The notes under the pieces were generated by a model that was given only the letters and a program-made list of their open reading frames with translations, had not been told where the DNA came from and ran no database searches. Below, one piece after another: positions 37,237-53,399 of a stretch of DNA of 64,000 bases. The stretch lies in assembly GCA_028023455.1 (NCBI GenBank), contig JAQFVV010006336.1, positions 2,496,224 through 2,560,223 of the forward strand. The letters run 5' to 3'. The DNA comes from Epiperipatus broadwayi (Eukaryota > Onychophora > Udeonychophora > Euonychophora > Peripatidae). The translations under genes and the position numbers were made by a program. Position 1 is the stretch's first letter; each line of letters opens with the position of its first letter.

Positions 37237-38325
37237 CTATACATTGCCAAAATCTACAGCCGTTAAAAATTCTGCCATTTCTTCTATTGACAGACCATTA
37301 TTACTCAACATCATTTGTTGTATGTGAGTTGGCATATTATGCCGGATAGACCTCATGATTTGATCGTCTGACAATGGAAATGCCGTTAATGCCTTGAGTT
37401 TTGCTACTTGTCTACAAAAAAATTGCATGTATATTTAACCGCGAATGCTGGGATATCTCTCATGGGATATTTTATAGAGTATCCCATCCTGTCAGGTTTC
37501 ACTCCAAAATGTTCTTAAAATGGCATGCCTATATTCCTCAAATGTTCTTAGTTTGGTGAATGAAGTGTGCCACCAACCAGAGGCTGTTTCACTAAGGTAG
37601 TTACTGGCGACTGTAACTTTATCTCTTTCCAGCCAGTCTTGGACACAAAACATATTAACTAAACTTCCTAAATGATTTAATGGGCTTTCTCCCATTTCAG
37701 CCTTGAACATTTCTATTAGGAATTGCTTTTCCAAGAATCTACTGGAGGGTCCCTCCTGTCTGTTACTTCTCAACTCCCTATATTCATTTTCTGTTTCATA
37801 CTGTTTGTCTTCAGTATAGAACACCCTAGGTTTATTCTCTACCACAGCTAGCCTATATTCAAGTCCTTTTATCATATCAGTACATGTTTGTTGCACTCCC
37901 ATTTTAAAATTATCCTTACTTTCCTCTATGCCTTCAAACATCTTTTCTAATTTCCTGACAGCAACATCAACCCTCAGATCTATTTCTCTCTGCATTTCTC
38001 CTTCCTTTAACATCTCCAATTCTACTTGTGTTGTTTTATGTATGTCTATCCATTTCTTGCACATCCCTTCAACCTGCACGATCTTTCTTTCTAAACTACC
38101 TGTCCTAACACTACCTTGCTGTACCCCATTTTTTACTTTTTTCATCTCTTCCTTTAAAATTTCAACTTCCTGAACCTCCTTATTCCGATCTTTCTCTATG
38201 GCTTCTATAGCTGCCTGATTTTTATTGACTTTGTTGACTTTCTTTAATATTTTCTGTCTCATTCCTTTCATTTCTGCTCTCAACTTCTGCAGTATTGTTT
38301 GTTGACTCTCTTTCACATCTAGCAA
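37237..38325 (-). pseudogene. Retrotransposon Gag, coiled coil plus capsid-like domain, two in-frame stops
   Basis: One reverse-strand frame runs from 38,325 to 37,237, interrupted only by a TGA after FWSET (about 37,492) and a TAA near 37,432. The first ~130 residues are rich in K, E and Q with heptad spacing, suggesting a coiled coil. From about residue 195 comes a Gag block: MGESPLNHLGSL, then ASNYLSETASGWWHTSF, then FEEYRHAILRTFW. After the stops the frame continues with LKALTAFPLSDDQIMRSIRHNM and LSIEEMAEFLTAVDF, the usual C-terminal helices of retrotransposon Gag. No zinc knuckle is seen. A shorter piece starting MEGKEEGNRAAG at 38,494 with frameshifts is probably the true N-terminus. 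Gag would build the RNA-packaging particle. The long near-open frame implies this copy is younger than the other Gypsy relics. Confidence 0.7.
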
Positions 38326-38494
38326 CTTGTCATATTTCTTTCATCTCGGCTTGCTGATTTTGTTTCATTTTTATTATCAACTTTATCATCATCTGTGTCT
38401 AGGTCTCTTCTTTTTCTATTATCTGGGGGTATTTAAATGAAACAGGGCTCTTTTCCAAACCTGCTGCCCTGTTGCCTTCTTCTTTACCCTCCAT

Positions 38495-38944
38495 TTTTAC
38501 ACAAGGCTAACTCACTATACTAACTTTTTTTCCTAAACAAAAATCTCAAAGCAAACAAAATGCAATTTATTTATATGCAAGAAGACAACAAACTATTTCT
38601 ACTACTTTTAAATTTGAAAATTTTACTCTGACTATTTTTCTTCTAAACTGTTTATTAATTATTTCATATAAAAAGGCAAACAAAGTATTTATTACACTTT
38701 TGACTTTTTGTTTAAACAACAACAACAAAAAACAACTCTATTTATTATTTATGTCATATGAAAAAGACGAAACCCCATTCTACCAAACTGCTCTAATAAT
38801 ACATGCCATAACCAACACAAACTGATCCCCGCCTACTATATCTTGCCTCTTACACCTGAAATCTTTCTCAACTGTCTAAACAAAATCTCACATGGGCTTG
38901 AAAACTTGAAGCTTCATGTTTATTGTGCTAAAAATTAATATATA
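38495..38944 (-). other. 5' leader of the gag-only element
   Basis: About 450 bases between the right LTR-like repeat and the first gag ATG. It contains no recognisable ORF. The bases next to the LTR (TATATATTAATTTTTAGC on the reverse strand) do not resemble a normal TGG-type tRNA primer-binding site. Confidence 0.4.
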
Positions 38945-40897
38945 TGTAATGGGAGAAGGCTTTAAGATTCACATATACTGACCACTGGGGCGCCACTAGT
39001 CCGAAAATCGGAGCTAGACATTTATTGTAAGAATGGACAGGATATGCAAACCCGAATGCACCGGACTAAACTCAGGGAGAAACAAGATATTTTAAATATT
39101 GTTTAGACAGTTGAGAATAAAAGCACAAAGACAAACGTAAGCCAAATAACTTTAAACAATTTATTAATTTTATTAAAAGCTGGACAATAGAGTAAAGACA
39201 TATAGCCACAAATACAAAAGTGGCTTATATTAACATATGCATATTTACCAGAGAGTGCACAAGAGTATGACAAACATGAAGGCATTAAACATTTTGGCAG
39301 CAAAATTCTCTCACCTAAAATATAAGAAATGGTTAAGATAATATCTTCCTGCTGGCCAGTTGTAAAATTACGAAAACAAACAACAACTCTAGCTTCCTGA
39401 ATCAGAGATAATAAAACAGTTACTGTCCTGCCGGAAATGAACAAAACCAGCGCGGACGTTCGAGCAGTAGAATTCTAACTACTGTCATTAAAATGCTGCA
39501 GGACTGCTGCACGTAATACTACATTCAAAGTAAATGTTGTTGATCTCACATACAGGACAGCAAAAGATATTTGATTATGATATTATGCAATCCAGAAAGA
39601 AATGACTACTTTCAGACCACCCAAAGAATAACTTGACAAATAGCCAGCAAAAAGATTTTGTTGTTTGCACAAAAAGCGCAAATGAAACATGCTTAAAGAT
39701 TCTTTATTTTACACCTAAGGGCAGGTGAATAAATAAAGACGACAAAAACTGCCAATGCATTTTGTAATAGTTAACAAAATAATCAGATATATATTAAACA
39801 TATAAAATACAATATCCTAATACACCCACTGATAAACGAAAATTGCAAACAAACTTGGAATCTTAAAACTAAGATTCCAAGACACACTTTAAATACTAGA
39901 AAAAAGTACATATAGATAATAAATAATTAAAAATAATTAATACCAAATTAAAACATACTTATCCTTAGATTGAGAGGAGATTTAATTAAATGCAAATTAT
40001 TTACCCTGGCTAGAATAAGAAAAAGTTTAGCTTACTTTAAGGCAGAGTTCTAGTGATTTTGTGATGAGTGCGCACTTTTGATAATAGATCATCTTTCAGG
40101 TGATTTCTCTTAATGACAAAGGCAAGTGTTGAGGCAAATTAGGAATCCGGCTATGTCAGAGTTTTATGGCATGACTGAAGAACAGCTTGGAGCCCAAGGC
40201 TTGTCCTTATTTGAATTAGCACTGCATCTGAAGGTTTCCAATGCGAATAGCAGCATTTGTTGACATCATGAAAGCAAATTTTAAAGATCTCTTAAATGTT
40301 CAAATGTGATTAATAAGAAGTTGAACTAAGCATTTAAAAAAAAGCTTCTTGCTCCTATCCCTAACAAGCAACCTTCTCTTAATCTCTAGAATAATAACAA
40401 CTACCTCCTTTCTGGCAGGCTCTAGTTACCTCGCTACATTTCCCATGAAAAACCTTCCTTATTGACAAATTCTATACCTCAGTCAGGGCAAATATTAATT
40501 TCCCACTCAATCCAATTTAAGAATTCCAACCAGGTATAATTGTATCCAAAATAACAAATACAAAACTAAATCTCCACTTTTAGATTTTTAGAATTAACTT
40601 TAAAAATGATTAAAAGTAAGAGCAACAGGAATATATAATTAGCAAGCTTACCTGTTTTTAATCAAATTGATTAAAACAAGCAGTGAAAGTAAAGTATTTT
40701 TAAATCAATTTTATAAACAAAGTAGTGAAAGTAAACTATTCTAAATATAAATCAATTCTATAAACAAAAATTAAAATGCCCTATTTAATTATAACCGAGT
40801 ATATGTTTTAATACAAGAACTTTTTTTATTATTAAATAATAATAAACAATTTTAACATTAGTAATAAAACCATTGAATCGGAAATTAATCCGGTTCA
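38945..40897 (-). repeat. LTR-like repeat copy 3 (5' LTR with respect to gag)
   Basis: Begins TGTAATGGGAGAAGGC and ends CCGGTTCA on the + strand, then runs into (AT)n. It aligns with copy 2 across nearly the whole length, with small substitutions and indels. A 113-codon reverse ORF (39,444-39,103) overlaps the conserved frame seen in the other copies. Confidence 0.7.
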
Positions 40898-40921
40898 ATA
40901 TATATATATATATATATATAA
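40897..40921. repeat. (AT)n tract abutting LTR copy 3
   Basis: About 12 AT units between the LTR-like repeat and the PLE palindrome. Confidence 0.9.
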
Positions 40922-40944
40922 TGTTTTTATGGTTTTATGATGTA

Positions 40945-41865
40945 GAGAAGTAACTTTTTAGGCAAAATCATGTGTTGTTTTTTAATATATACTGATATTT
41001 CAACAAACTAGTATCTATCATTACTAAAGTCTTGAAAGAAAATTGGTTTGATCTCAAGCTGTAACATGACTGAGTGTGAGATAAAGCATGAGAATCAGTT
41101 TGAAATAGTTTGTGTTCAGAATATGAGGTTTATCAAAATGTACATTTTTTTTTAGTTTTACGATCTATTAATTTAAAGTCAATATTAGAAGACATAGATA
41201 AAATGAGAGGTTTCCATATGAGTAGAATATGTTGTTCTTGATGAGCCCTATTCAAACCAGTAGGTTTCTCTAATATTTCAATTAACTCTCTCATCATTCT
41301 TAAATCATATCTCTCCAAATTAGCAACAATTTTTGCATTGTCAAAATCAGGTTTGTGACCAATTTCTAAAAAATGGAAAGTAAAAACTGATGGGTTAATT
41401 TTTTGATTAAAAGCATTTTTATGTTCCTTAATTCTGACATTTATTCATCTAATAGACTGACCTACATAACTTCTTGAGCACTAAAAACATGGAATTTCAA
41501 AAACTCCTTGGTGTTCCAAAAAATAGTATGTCATTAGGTTTATGTAAAAAAATCACCAATTTTTTTTGCTAGTAGAAAAAGTGGTCTGTATATTAAAACA
41601 ATATAGTATTCTACTGATTTTATCAGTAATCCCTTTAATATAAGGTAAAACTACTTTATTATAAGAGGAATTGTCAATTCTATCCTTTTTTCCCCTTATA
41701 GTATCAATAATTATGTAAAGTCATACATATGATATTTTTAATATAATCATTAGCATGTAGAATATTTTTTGTAAGTTCTATTTTTTGAGTAAGATGTTAT
41801 TTTTTACTTCCATAGTAAATTTCTTATAATTAAAACACCTACAAAAGAAAGCAATTTTTAGATGT
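40945..41865 (-). pseudogene. Penelope-like element 3' half, left arm of a large palindrome
   Basis: The reverse strand carries the PLE endonuclease region and tail. The recognisable parts are a VFEIPCF--SRSYVGQ piece (GIY-YIG motif), then in another frame MERYDLRMMRELIEILEKP and IWKPLILSM, the usual PLE C-terminal end. It is nearly the reverse complement of 41,985-42,880. Stops are frequent. Both arms are truncated at about the same place in the RT-endonuclease linker, at the palindrome centre. Confidence 0.7.
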
Positions 41866-41984
41866 TTTAATTACAAGAAAATGTGATGAAGCATTATCAA
41901 TATTAGTTTACAGAAAATCCACCCATACAAACAGATATCTTAATTTTTAATTCTCATTATCATCCTGCTTAAATTTTTTCTGTA

Positions 41985-43138
<1,154 letters not shown>

Positions 43139-43269
43139 TAATCCTGAAATACACAGAAGTACTTTCAGTTAATTTTTTAAACCTGCCTCAACTTCCATTA
43201 AATTCAGAAACAAAAGCGGAAGCAAACATCATCAATTCAAATTCCATGAATCTCATATTTTAATGTTAG

Positions 43270-43935
43270 CAGTGTGTCGATTTATGAAATGCATTTTATT
43301 CCTGTTTATAAAAATTGCCTCTTTAATTTTTCTTTTACTATGGTTTCTCTCTTCATGAAGAATTTTCACATTTTCAAAATCAAATTTAAATTTATATTTA
43401 CATGTTTTTTTGTGAGCAAAGAAAACTCAAGGAGATATTAAATCACCATTATTTTTACTTTTTACACACTTATATAACAATTCATGCTCCCTCAATCTCT
43501 TCATAATACTGCATCTAGATTCACCTGTATATGATAGCATACAATCACAAAAAAATTGATATATGACATTACTTTTCTGCTTGACAGGTATGACATCCTT
43601 AGAATTATTCACTAATTTATGAATATTGTTTGGAATATAGAATGAAACATTAAACACATTTTTATATAAATCTTTAAAAAATTTCACTTGTGGATTTGAA
43701 ATAAATGAAATAGATATCCATTGTTTACTATTAATCTTCATTTTTTTTAAATTACTATAACTTTTTTTACAGTGACATAAAGTATTGTTTATTTGTTCCA
43801 TTTCATACCCAACATCCAGCAATTCCTTGGCAAATATTTCAATATTTTTGAGTTTATCACTTTGGTAAAGACATAATTTTTCATTCCAAAACAAAAAAAA
43901 AATATCTAAAACTTGCCATCTTATACATCAATGGT
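43270..43935 (-). pseudogene. Penelope-like element endonuclease region, reverse strand
   Basis: A 155-codon reverse frame (43,894-43,427) starts FWNEKLCLYQSDKLKNIEIFA, which matches FRNDKLCKYASDKNKNIEIYY of the PLE at 24.2 kb. It continues with WISISFISNPQVKFFKDLYK and the GIY-YIG block VIYQFFCDCMLSYTGESRC--M-RLREHE. After a stop at 43,427 the sequence keeps similarity for about 50 codons. RT is absent, so this is a 5'-truncated copy. The open linker-endonuclease frame suggests it is less decayed than the palindromic pair beside it. Confidence 0.8.
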
Positions 43936-43944
43936 ACTTTTGAT

Positions 43945-43948
<4 letters not shown>

Positions 43949-44023
<75 letters not shown>
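43949..44023. repeat. (AT)n tract
   Basis: Two AT runs separated by a single TTAA. It borders the truncated 5' side of the PLE fragment. Confidence 0.95.
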
Positions 44024-44035
<12 letters not shown>

Positions 44036-44139
44036 AAAAAATTGTACCAAAGTACATTGATATGTAATTAATTTATTATGAATTCCATGTTTAAAAATAT
44101 AAAAGTTTAAAATTAAAAGAATAAAATGTAAAAACTAAT

Positions 44140-44830
44140 GAGTAGGGGGGTATTTTGTATTGAATAAACTAAACTGTAAATGCCATTTAAAATAATAAGT
44201 TGTTTAAAATAACAAGCTGTTTAAAATAAATGATTTTTTTGTGTTTAAAAGAAGTAAAAAATCTTGTACTAAATAAATGATTTACATATTTTTAAATGAA
44301 TTTTTAATAAAATAATAAAGATATTGTGTTTTATCTTATAATAAATAAATATATGTGCATGTGTGTATGCAATTTTTAATAAAATGTAGATGCTAGAAGC
44401 TGATTTTATTTGACTAGAAGAAGAATGATGCTGCTAAAAATAGTTTCCCATTGTTTAAAAAAGTATAAATAGCTCAATTTTTGTTCATTCTGGGTTCGGA
44501 CTTTCTCATTTTAATAAAATATTTTTGAAGTAATATTTCTAAAATGTTGCACTGTTAAAAACCAACATATTTGCAGTTGACCAAAAGCCACTCTCTATGC
44601 ATTTAAGATCTGCGATTAGTTTGGAAGGCAATCATGTTTAAATAGACTACACAGACAGTGGAGTGCGGGGAATGCCAAACCAGCCATGAAAATATTAGGA
44701 CACAGGATCTACGAAAGAATTTTACCAGTCATCAAGGAGTTAAGAGATAATTCCATTATATTGTTTCTGATGTATTTAAAAACCTAGGTAATTATTTGAG
44801 TTTGATATATAAACATTCCTATTTCTTTTA
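44140..44830 (+). promoter_or_regulatory. Possible third promoter-leader module (module C, divergent)
   Basis: TATAAATA at 44,464-44,471 is followed 323 bases later by CCTAG|GTAAT (intron GT at 44,788). The TATA-to-donor distance is 378 and 382 bases in modules A and B. Upstream, AGTAGGGGGGTATTTTG and ATAAACTAAAC resemble the G-run block of A and B. The leader itself shows little identity to theirs, so this may be a distant family member or coincidence. The leader is less AT-rich (44,580-44,760). Confidence 0.35.
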
Positions 44831-45927
44831 AAAATAAAGATAGACTTTATTGAAAGAACTTTTGAACTTTTTGAATTAAACTTTAAAAAAAAGAATAAAC
44901 TTTAAACTTCAGAAGATAATGTTTTCAATAATAAAATAAATAAAAGCAGCTTCTATGAAATAATATTTTTGGCATGCACGTATGTGTGATTGATTTCAAA
45001 CTTAAACTTAAAAGATAATAATAATAAAATAATAAAAATAAAATAAAATATAATTTATTTGCTCAAGTAATATATTAAAATGCTTATTTTAATCTTTAAA
45101 AAAAGAAGTGTATGTGAGTTTCATTATAAGATAAAACAATGCATTTATTTTGAAATAAAGTAAAACATTTAATTTTTTTTTTCTTAAAAAATATTTATGT
45201 TTATTCCTGATATGTGCAGGTAAGTATCAATATTTATTTTCTTAATAAGAGTAGGAGGGAAAAAATCCAATCATTAATAATAATATTTTAGAAAAGATTC
45301 ACCAAGTTAAATCTATAAATGTTTAGCATTCAGTATAATGTTGTTATTATTAGTTTTAAAAAAAACGAAGTATTATTTAGAATGGTTCAGGGGAAATTAT
45401 TTTAGTTTTAGAAAATAATAGCAGTTTAGAACAGGCGGGCATTTAAGATACCTTTTGTTTGTTTGTTAGTGGGTGGATGGAATGACTGAGCTAGCAGGAC
45501 ATTTCAGGCACCAAATTATACTGGTTAGATGGACATGCTAATTCTACAGTAATTAGCTGGCACCTAAGGGATTTTCTTTCTTTTTTAAAAAATAATAATA
45601 AAGTGTTTATTTGATCGGTATATATTTTGGTAGTCGAGTGTTGGATGTTATTAATAGTTTGCTATTGATAGTAGTTGACATTCTGCCTGAAAACCAACCA
45701 TTTTCTGAAAGGGAAATTTAGGAGGACAAAATATAAAATATTAGTTAATATTTTATTTGTCGATGCTTAGTATTTGTTATTTCCCATAAGTTTAAGTAGT
45801 AGTTTTTAAAGTGTAAGTTTTATAGCATAAAGAATTTTGAAGGCAGTAAATCTTAAATATAAGTGGTAGTCGTATTTTTCTTGTTTAGTTGTTGTTTATC
45901 AGGTTGAATCTTATTAGGCGGTTGGTA

Positions 45928-45929
<2 letters not shown>
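44831..45929. other. AT-rich DNA, no gene seen
   Basis: A less AT-rich patch at 45,430-45,570 shows no recognisable feature. The rest is simple. Confidence 0.5.

Positions 45930-46018
<89 letters not shown>
45930..46018. repeat. (AT)n microsatellite
   Basis: About 44 AT units at the upstream side of module B. Confidence 0.97.
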
Positions 46019-46020
<2 letters not shown>

Positions 46021-46040
46021 CCAAGGCCAATTTGGCACAT
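46016..46040. repeat. Short perfect hairpin
   Basis: ATGTGCCAA (46,016-46,024) pairs with TTGGCACAT (46,032-46,040) over nine bases with a seven-base loop. Confidence 0.8.
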
Positions 46041-46064
46041 GTATATAAAATAATTTTGTCTAAA

Positions 46065-47150
46065 AAAATTATTAAAATAAAAAAAAATTTTCGTAAAAGA
46101 GTTTGAAATAAAAAATTAAAAGGGGGAAGAGGGTTTTCTTAAAGTCCAACTAAAAGTGTTATAAAAGAAAGTAAAGTTTTTCTTAATTAGTACTTGTAAA
46201 AATAAGTAGTTCAAAATTTTAAAAAAATATAAATCTCTTTTCATTCAAGCTTATTATAATAAATTATATATGTGCGTGTGAGTGTAAACAAATGTATGTG
46301 TGGTAGAATAATATTAAAAAAAAATATATGTAAATGAAAGTTAAAAAAGAAATTATATTTGGAAAACACAGTGATGGCTATTAAGTTAAATAAAGATTTA
46401 TAAAAACCACACCAGTGGTGGGCTACTAAAGATATAAAAACAACACATTTTGAAATAGCTACTACTAATTAAACAAATCATCAAAAACACATCATAGGAT
46501 TAATTACCAATAGATTTCGACAACAGATATTTGCCAGAGGATATTCCATGGACAACATGTCGCAGGTATAAATAGACTTTTTTTATCGTACAAATAATTG
46601 AGAGTAGTTTTATTCAGTATAGTTTCCAGTGACAGTCTTGTTTCCATTCAGATAACAATTTCTATTATGTATTCAGAAACAAAAATGCATTGTTGAGCAG
46701 CTTTTGGAAATATACGCTCGTGCTTCAGCCTTTTTGTCCAACAAGATCATCAAAACCTGCCTGTGAAATAATGTCTGCATTGCAACTCAGAAATCCTCCG
46801 TCAAACGTTCAACTGTCTTCAAGAATAAAACCAATGGTTTTGCATAAAATCTCTTCAAGAAACATCCAAATCTAACCGGTTAGATATAATCCATCAGAAG
46901 CAGCAGTAGCAGCCAATAACAAGCAATGTCCATGTTCAAAAAATCCTAGGTAAACATTTATTTATTATCATTTATACGTAGTAGCCACCGCTGTAATTCG
47001 TAAATATACCAGATTCAAATTATATGAACTCTATCATACATAAAATGAACTATTGATATGTGTGTTTAAGTTTCAAATGCTATTAATGCTTTATTATTAT
47101 ATTTGTGAATGCTATATGAGTTAATATGTGCACGATCATTATATCAGTGT
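46065..47150 (+). repeat. Repeated promoter-leader exon module, forward copy (module B)
   Basis: Homologous, in inverted orientation, to 16,281-17,345. It carries the same G-run block (46,121), the TTTCGACAACAGATAT block (46,517), the TATA box (46,567), a 382-base leader and a CCTAG|GTAA donor-like site (46,949/46,950). Conserved sequence follows the donor (TAAAATGAACTATTGATATG). A 61-codon ORF (46,690-46,875) in the leader shares KNA-LS-FW, EIMSA and QLRNPPSN with module A, although A has a stop after EIMSA. No known domain. The product and the downstream exons are not identifiable here. Confidence 0.65.
46567..46574 (+). promoter_or_regulatory. TATA box of module B
   Basis: TATAAATA in the conserved GCAGGTATAAATAGAC context. 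A TTCAGT initiator-like sequence lies about 50 bases downstream. Confidence 0.55.
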
Positions 47151-49910
<2,760 letters not shown>

Positions 49911-50240
49911 TAAGTGATCAGTAATATAGTGGTAGCATTTTAGCCCCCAATACAATAATCTGGGTTTGAATATGTATCAGAACTTGAACATTTTTAAACA
50001 TTCAATCAGGTTTAATATTTTTTAACTAGCCAGTTTATAGGTAATTTAGATAACAATATGATATTGGCAGCTTAAGGTTATCTAGTTATTCCTAAAGTAC
50101 TGGATAAGGCAAGGATTGAAATCTGCCCAGTCCGATGAAACTCTTAAACACAATCCTAGTAAATTATATCCTAAAGAGATTATAATTGAGGTTTTTCTGG
50201 TGGAGTGAACTATGCATAAGCTACCCTACTCTTTTATTAG
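49911..50240 (+). repeat. tRNA-derived SINE-like element
   Basis: TATAGTGGTAGCATT (49,926) resembles a tRNA A box and D arm. GGGTTTGAAT (49,970) resembles the B box at about the right distance (roughly 40 bases). A second pair, TTGGCAGCTTAAGGTTA with GGATTGAAATC, follows at 50,065-50,125 and could mark a dimeric element. No acceptor-stem pairing or target duplication was confirmed. Confidence 0.4.
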
Positions 50241-51339
50241 TTTTACATAAATTTATTTGTTTTCATAAAAAAAAAAAAAACTTTTATTTACTTTTTATAA
50301 AAAAAAATTGATGCTTATTTTAGTTTTAGAAGTTGCTACAATTGTATGTTTATCTTTATTATATATGTGTAGATAACATCATTTCTAATGATTTATATAT
50401 TGGTTTATTTTGATTTGTTTTGTAAAATGTTCTTTTTTTTTTTAATGTTTATTTTTTCAAATTTTACAATCCTGGGTAATTCTCATAGTCTGCTGTTGTA
50501 ATATTAATCCAGAAACTTTAAGTTTTATAAGAGATAGCCACCAGAATAGATGATGAATAATAATCATATTCAATGCTTCACATTAGTCGCTGAATTTACA
50601 GAAGAATAAATTATACAGACTAATATATTAGCAATATCTTATTACGTTAAAAACATACTATATCATTCCTATAAAATTTAAAGCAAAAGAAAATTTCAAA
50701 ATGTATAGATTGCTATAAAATTCAAGTGAAGATGAAAAAAAATATATAAAAAAACGTTTTCTATTTTTCTTTTAACATAATAAGCTTTACACACATTTTA
50801 TTTAATTGAATTGCATATTGTAACAAGGATCACAATTTTTAAGACAATATTATTTTTTTACTATCAATCTTATCAAGTATTATTTACTTTTTTAAGAATT
50901 AAATAATTTTATATATGACCAAAGCAAAAAAAAAAAAATACTGTTTGGTTATTTGTTCTTCTAGCATATAAAGCATTATAATTAAAACAATAGCAATTTT
51001 TTCTACATAATAATACAACTTAATGCAAGCTTTGGTAATCAATAAATTCTAAAAGGTTGTATATACCCTATACAGTATCTTCCACCTAATATCTCAAGAC
51101 TTGTTTTTGGTTTATGGTTTGCATCAGTTAAAAGTCTTAAATCTGGGAACACACCTGATGTTTAGATCTAATGCATTTTTCCAGCATCCATCTTTTATTT
51201 TGTTGGTTAAATGTAAATATATCAGCCCAAACTGAAAACACAATAATATTTTCAATGGAAAGCTAATTCAGTTGTGTAGTCATTATTATGTTTTCAGTCT
51301 GATAGGTTTATAGTTAATCAAAAAGATAAAAATTGAGAG
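50241..51339. other. AT-rich DNA, no gene seen
   Basis: Nothing recognised. Confidence 0.5.
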
Positions 51340-51515
51340 CTGCATGGGAAAAACATTAATTCAAACGATCCAGATGTACCACTGCCAGATCCAAGATGTA
51401 TTGTTAATGAAAGCCATATATTAAAAACTAGCCTAAAGATATTGAATGAGAAGGCACTGGATAGGAATTATAATGCACAATTTTCTAGCATCTATTGATT
51501 ATTAGAGCTTTTAAT
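51340..51515 (+). repeat. Unclassified dispersed repeat, copy 2
   Basis: Diverged partner of 18,340-18,560 in the same orientation. Confidence 0.5.
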
Positions 51516-51587
51516 TGGTAGAACTATTGTTTATAAAAATAAGAAAAAGGGACCATGTAATGTTTTAATGATTAAATATTGTAATTG

Positions 51588-51588
<1 letters not shown>

Positions 51589-51626
<38 letters not shown>
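51589..51626. repeat. (AT)n tract
   Basis: About 19 AT units. Confidence 0.95.
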
Positions 51627-51632
<6 letters not shown>

Positions 51633-52178
51633 CAATAGGTCGATATTTATATTTTAAAAATTTGTTATTTGTTATTAAAAAAAAATCTCTTTAAGTTGAA
51701 GTTTATATATGAAATATTTAAATTTTTCTTTTATGTTTATTAAATATAGTTATTATTTGAAGTTATTATTTTATTTATATATATCGATAGTACATCATTA
51801 TAAATATTTAATTATTGAAATAAATAAGGACATATAAATTGTTGATTAAAAAAAAAAAAAAAAAAAGTATTTTATTTGCAATGATTACTAAATGTAATAA
51901 ATAATTATTTATGTATATTTTAAAAGATGTTAAATTTTCGATTTGATACTTTTTATATGTATACTTAATATTTTATTTTTATTTTGATGTTAATTGTTGT
52001 AAAAGAGAACATATATGTATAACATGAGTTTTAAAATAGCATCTTCTGGCATGAAACCACGCGACAATAATAAGGAAGCCATTATTAGGATTATTGCTTA
52101 TTAAAAATGGGATATAGAACAAACAACTGAAGGATAGAATTTTATTACATTTTATTTCTTTAAAGTTTACCATTTTTT

Positions 52179-52367
52179 TTAAAATACTGAAGTAACGTAT
52201 ATATATTTTGTAATAAACATATAAATTATGACGGGGTAATAAGGATATATCGCAGCTAGGGCTGCATCATCATCATCGCTTTCATATATTCTAAAGCAAT
52301 TTTTCAATGGAACAACTAAAATTTTCAACGTATAAATTTCATCGCGTCTGGAGTTAAAAGCTGGCAT
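52179..52367 (-). other. 62-codon reverse ORF with acidic cluster, unknown
   Basis: The reverse frame starts MPAFNSRRDEIYTLKILVV and contains a run of four aspartates followed by AALAAI before becoming AT-driven and hydrophobic. The first 40 codons are more complex than the surroundings. I do not recognise the family. An N-terminal exon of a gene or transposase is conceivable, but no splice site was confirmed. Confidence 0.2.
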
Positions 52368-53399
52368 AGCTATCTTAAATGTATTATCGTCAATTTAATT
52401 CTAATCTGAAAGTAATTGTAATTGATGTGCTGAATTTAACATTTTAATAAAATATGCATATATTCAAGAATTAATAATCTTCTTTAATGAAATCGTTTCG
52501 TCGTCTTTTAATAGAATGCATTCTAAAAATAAAAAAAAATATACAGATGAAAAAAAAACTCATGGACTAAATTAATTCTTAAAAAGGACAATCAACTAAG
52601 TGAACTTTTAAAAAGGTATTTAATAATTATATATTTATATGAGTGATGTGTGGATATATATTTTTGAGATTGATATATTTTTTTTTTGTTTATTTTTATT
52701 TTTCATTGTAAAATGTAACGTTTGTGAATGATCAATTTAAGCGTCTTGTTCTATTATAACATTAAACGTATAACAGATGATGTTTAAGATAAATATTTAA
52801 ATAATTTTAAAATCTGAAAATATAATTTATAAGTTGAGGTACTATATATTAATTAGTATCTTTATATTATAACTATTAGGCAGAAATATGTCTTTATATA
52901 TTTATTGTTTATATTAATATTGAAACATCAATATTATTTAAAGTCAAACGATAACATAAAATAAAAGATGTGCTGTTTATTTTTATAAATAATGCCTTTG
53001 TAATTATTTAAAGATCGATACTATATTATTCTTATTTTCTTAATGCCAAAGTTATTAGTAAATTAATTGAATTTACGACTTAATAAAGGATAATTTCTCA
53101 TTTCATTTATTACTTGGTTTGTAGGTCACTTACATATATTTTTATTCATACACATATTTAGAGGTACATAAATTTATATAGTAGATGTGTATATTTGAAT
53201 TTAATAAAAGTCCCTTTATTTTTGATATATATATTTGATTAGTTAGTCACATCAACCTAAAAGATAAATTATAATGAAAGATCTCATTGATTAGTATGAT
53301 TTTAGATATGTTTTATATAAAGCTAGCTGGGAGGGCAATTTAAACAATTTATTAAAATATAATTGGAACAAGTTTGTTTTTCTTCATTCTTTAATATAA

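Noticed and set aside
37928-38173. 81-codon forward ORF
   Set aside because: Antisense to the lysine/glutamate-rich coiled-coil part of gag on the other strand.
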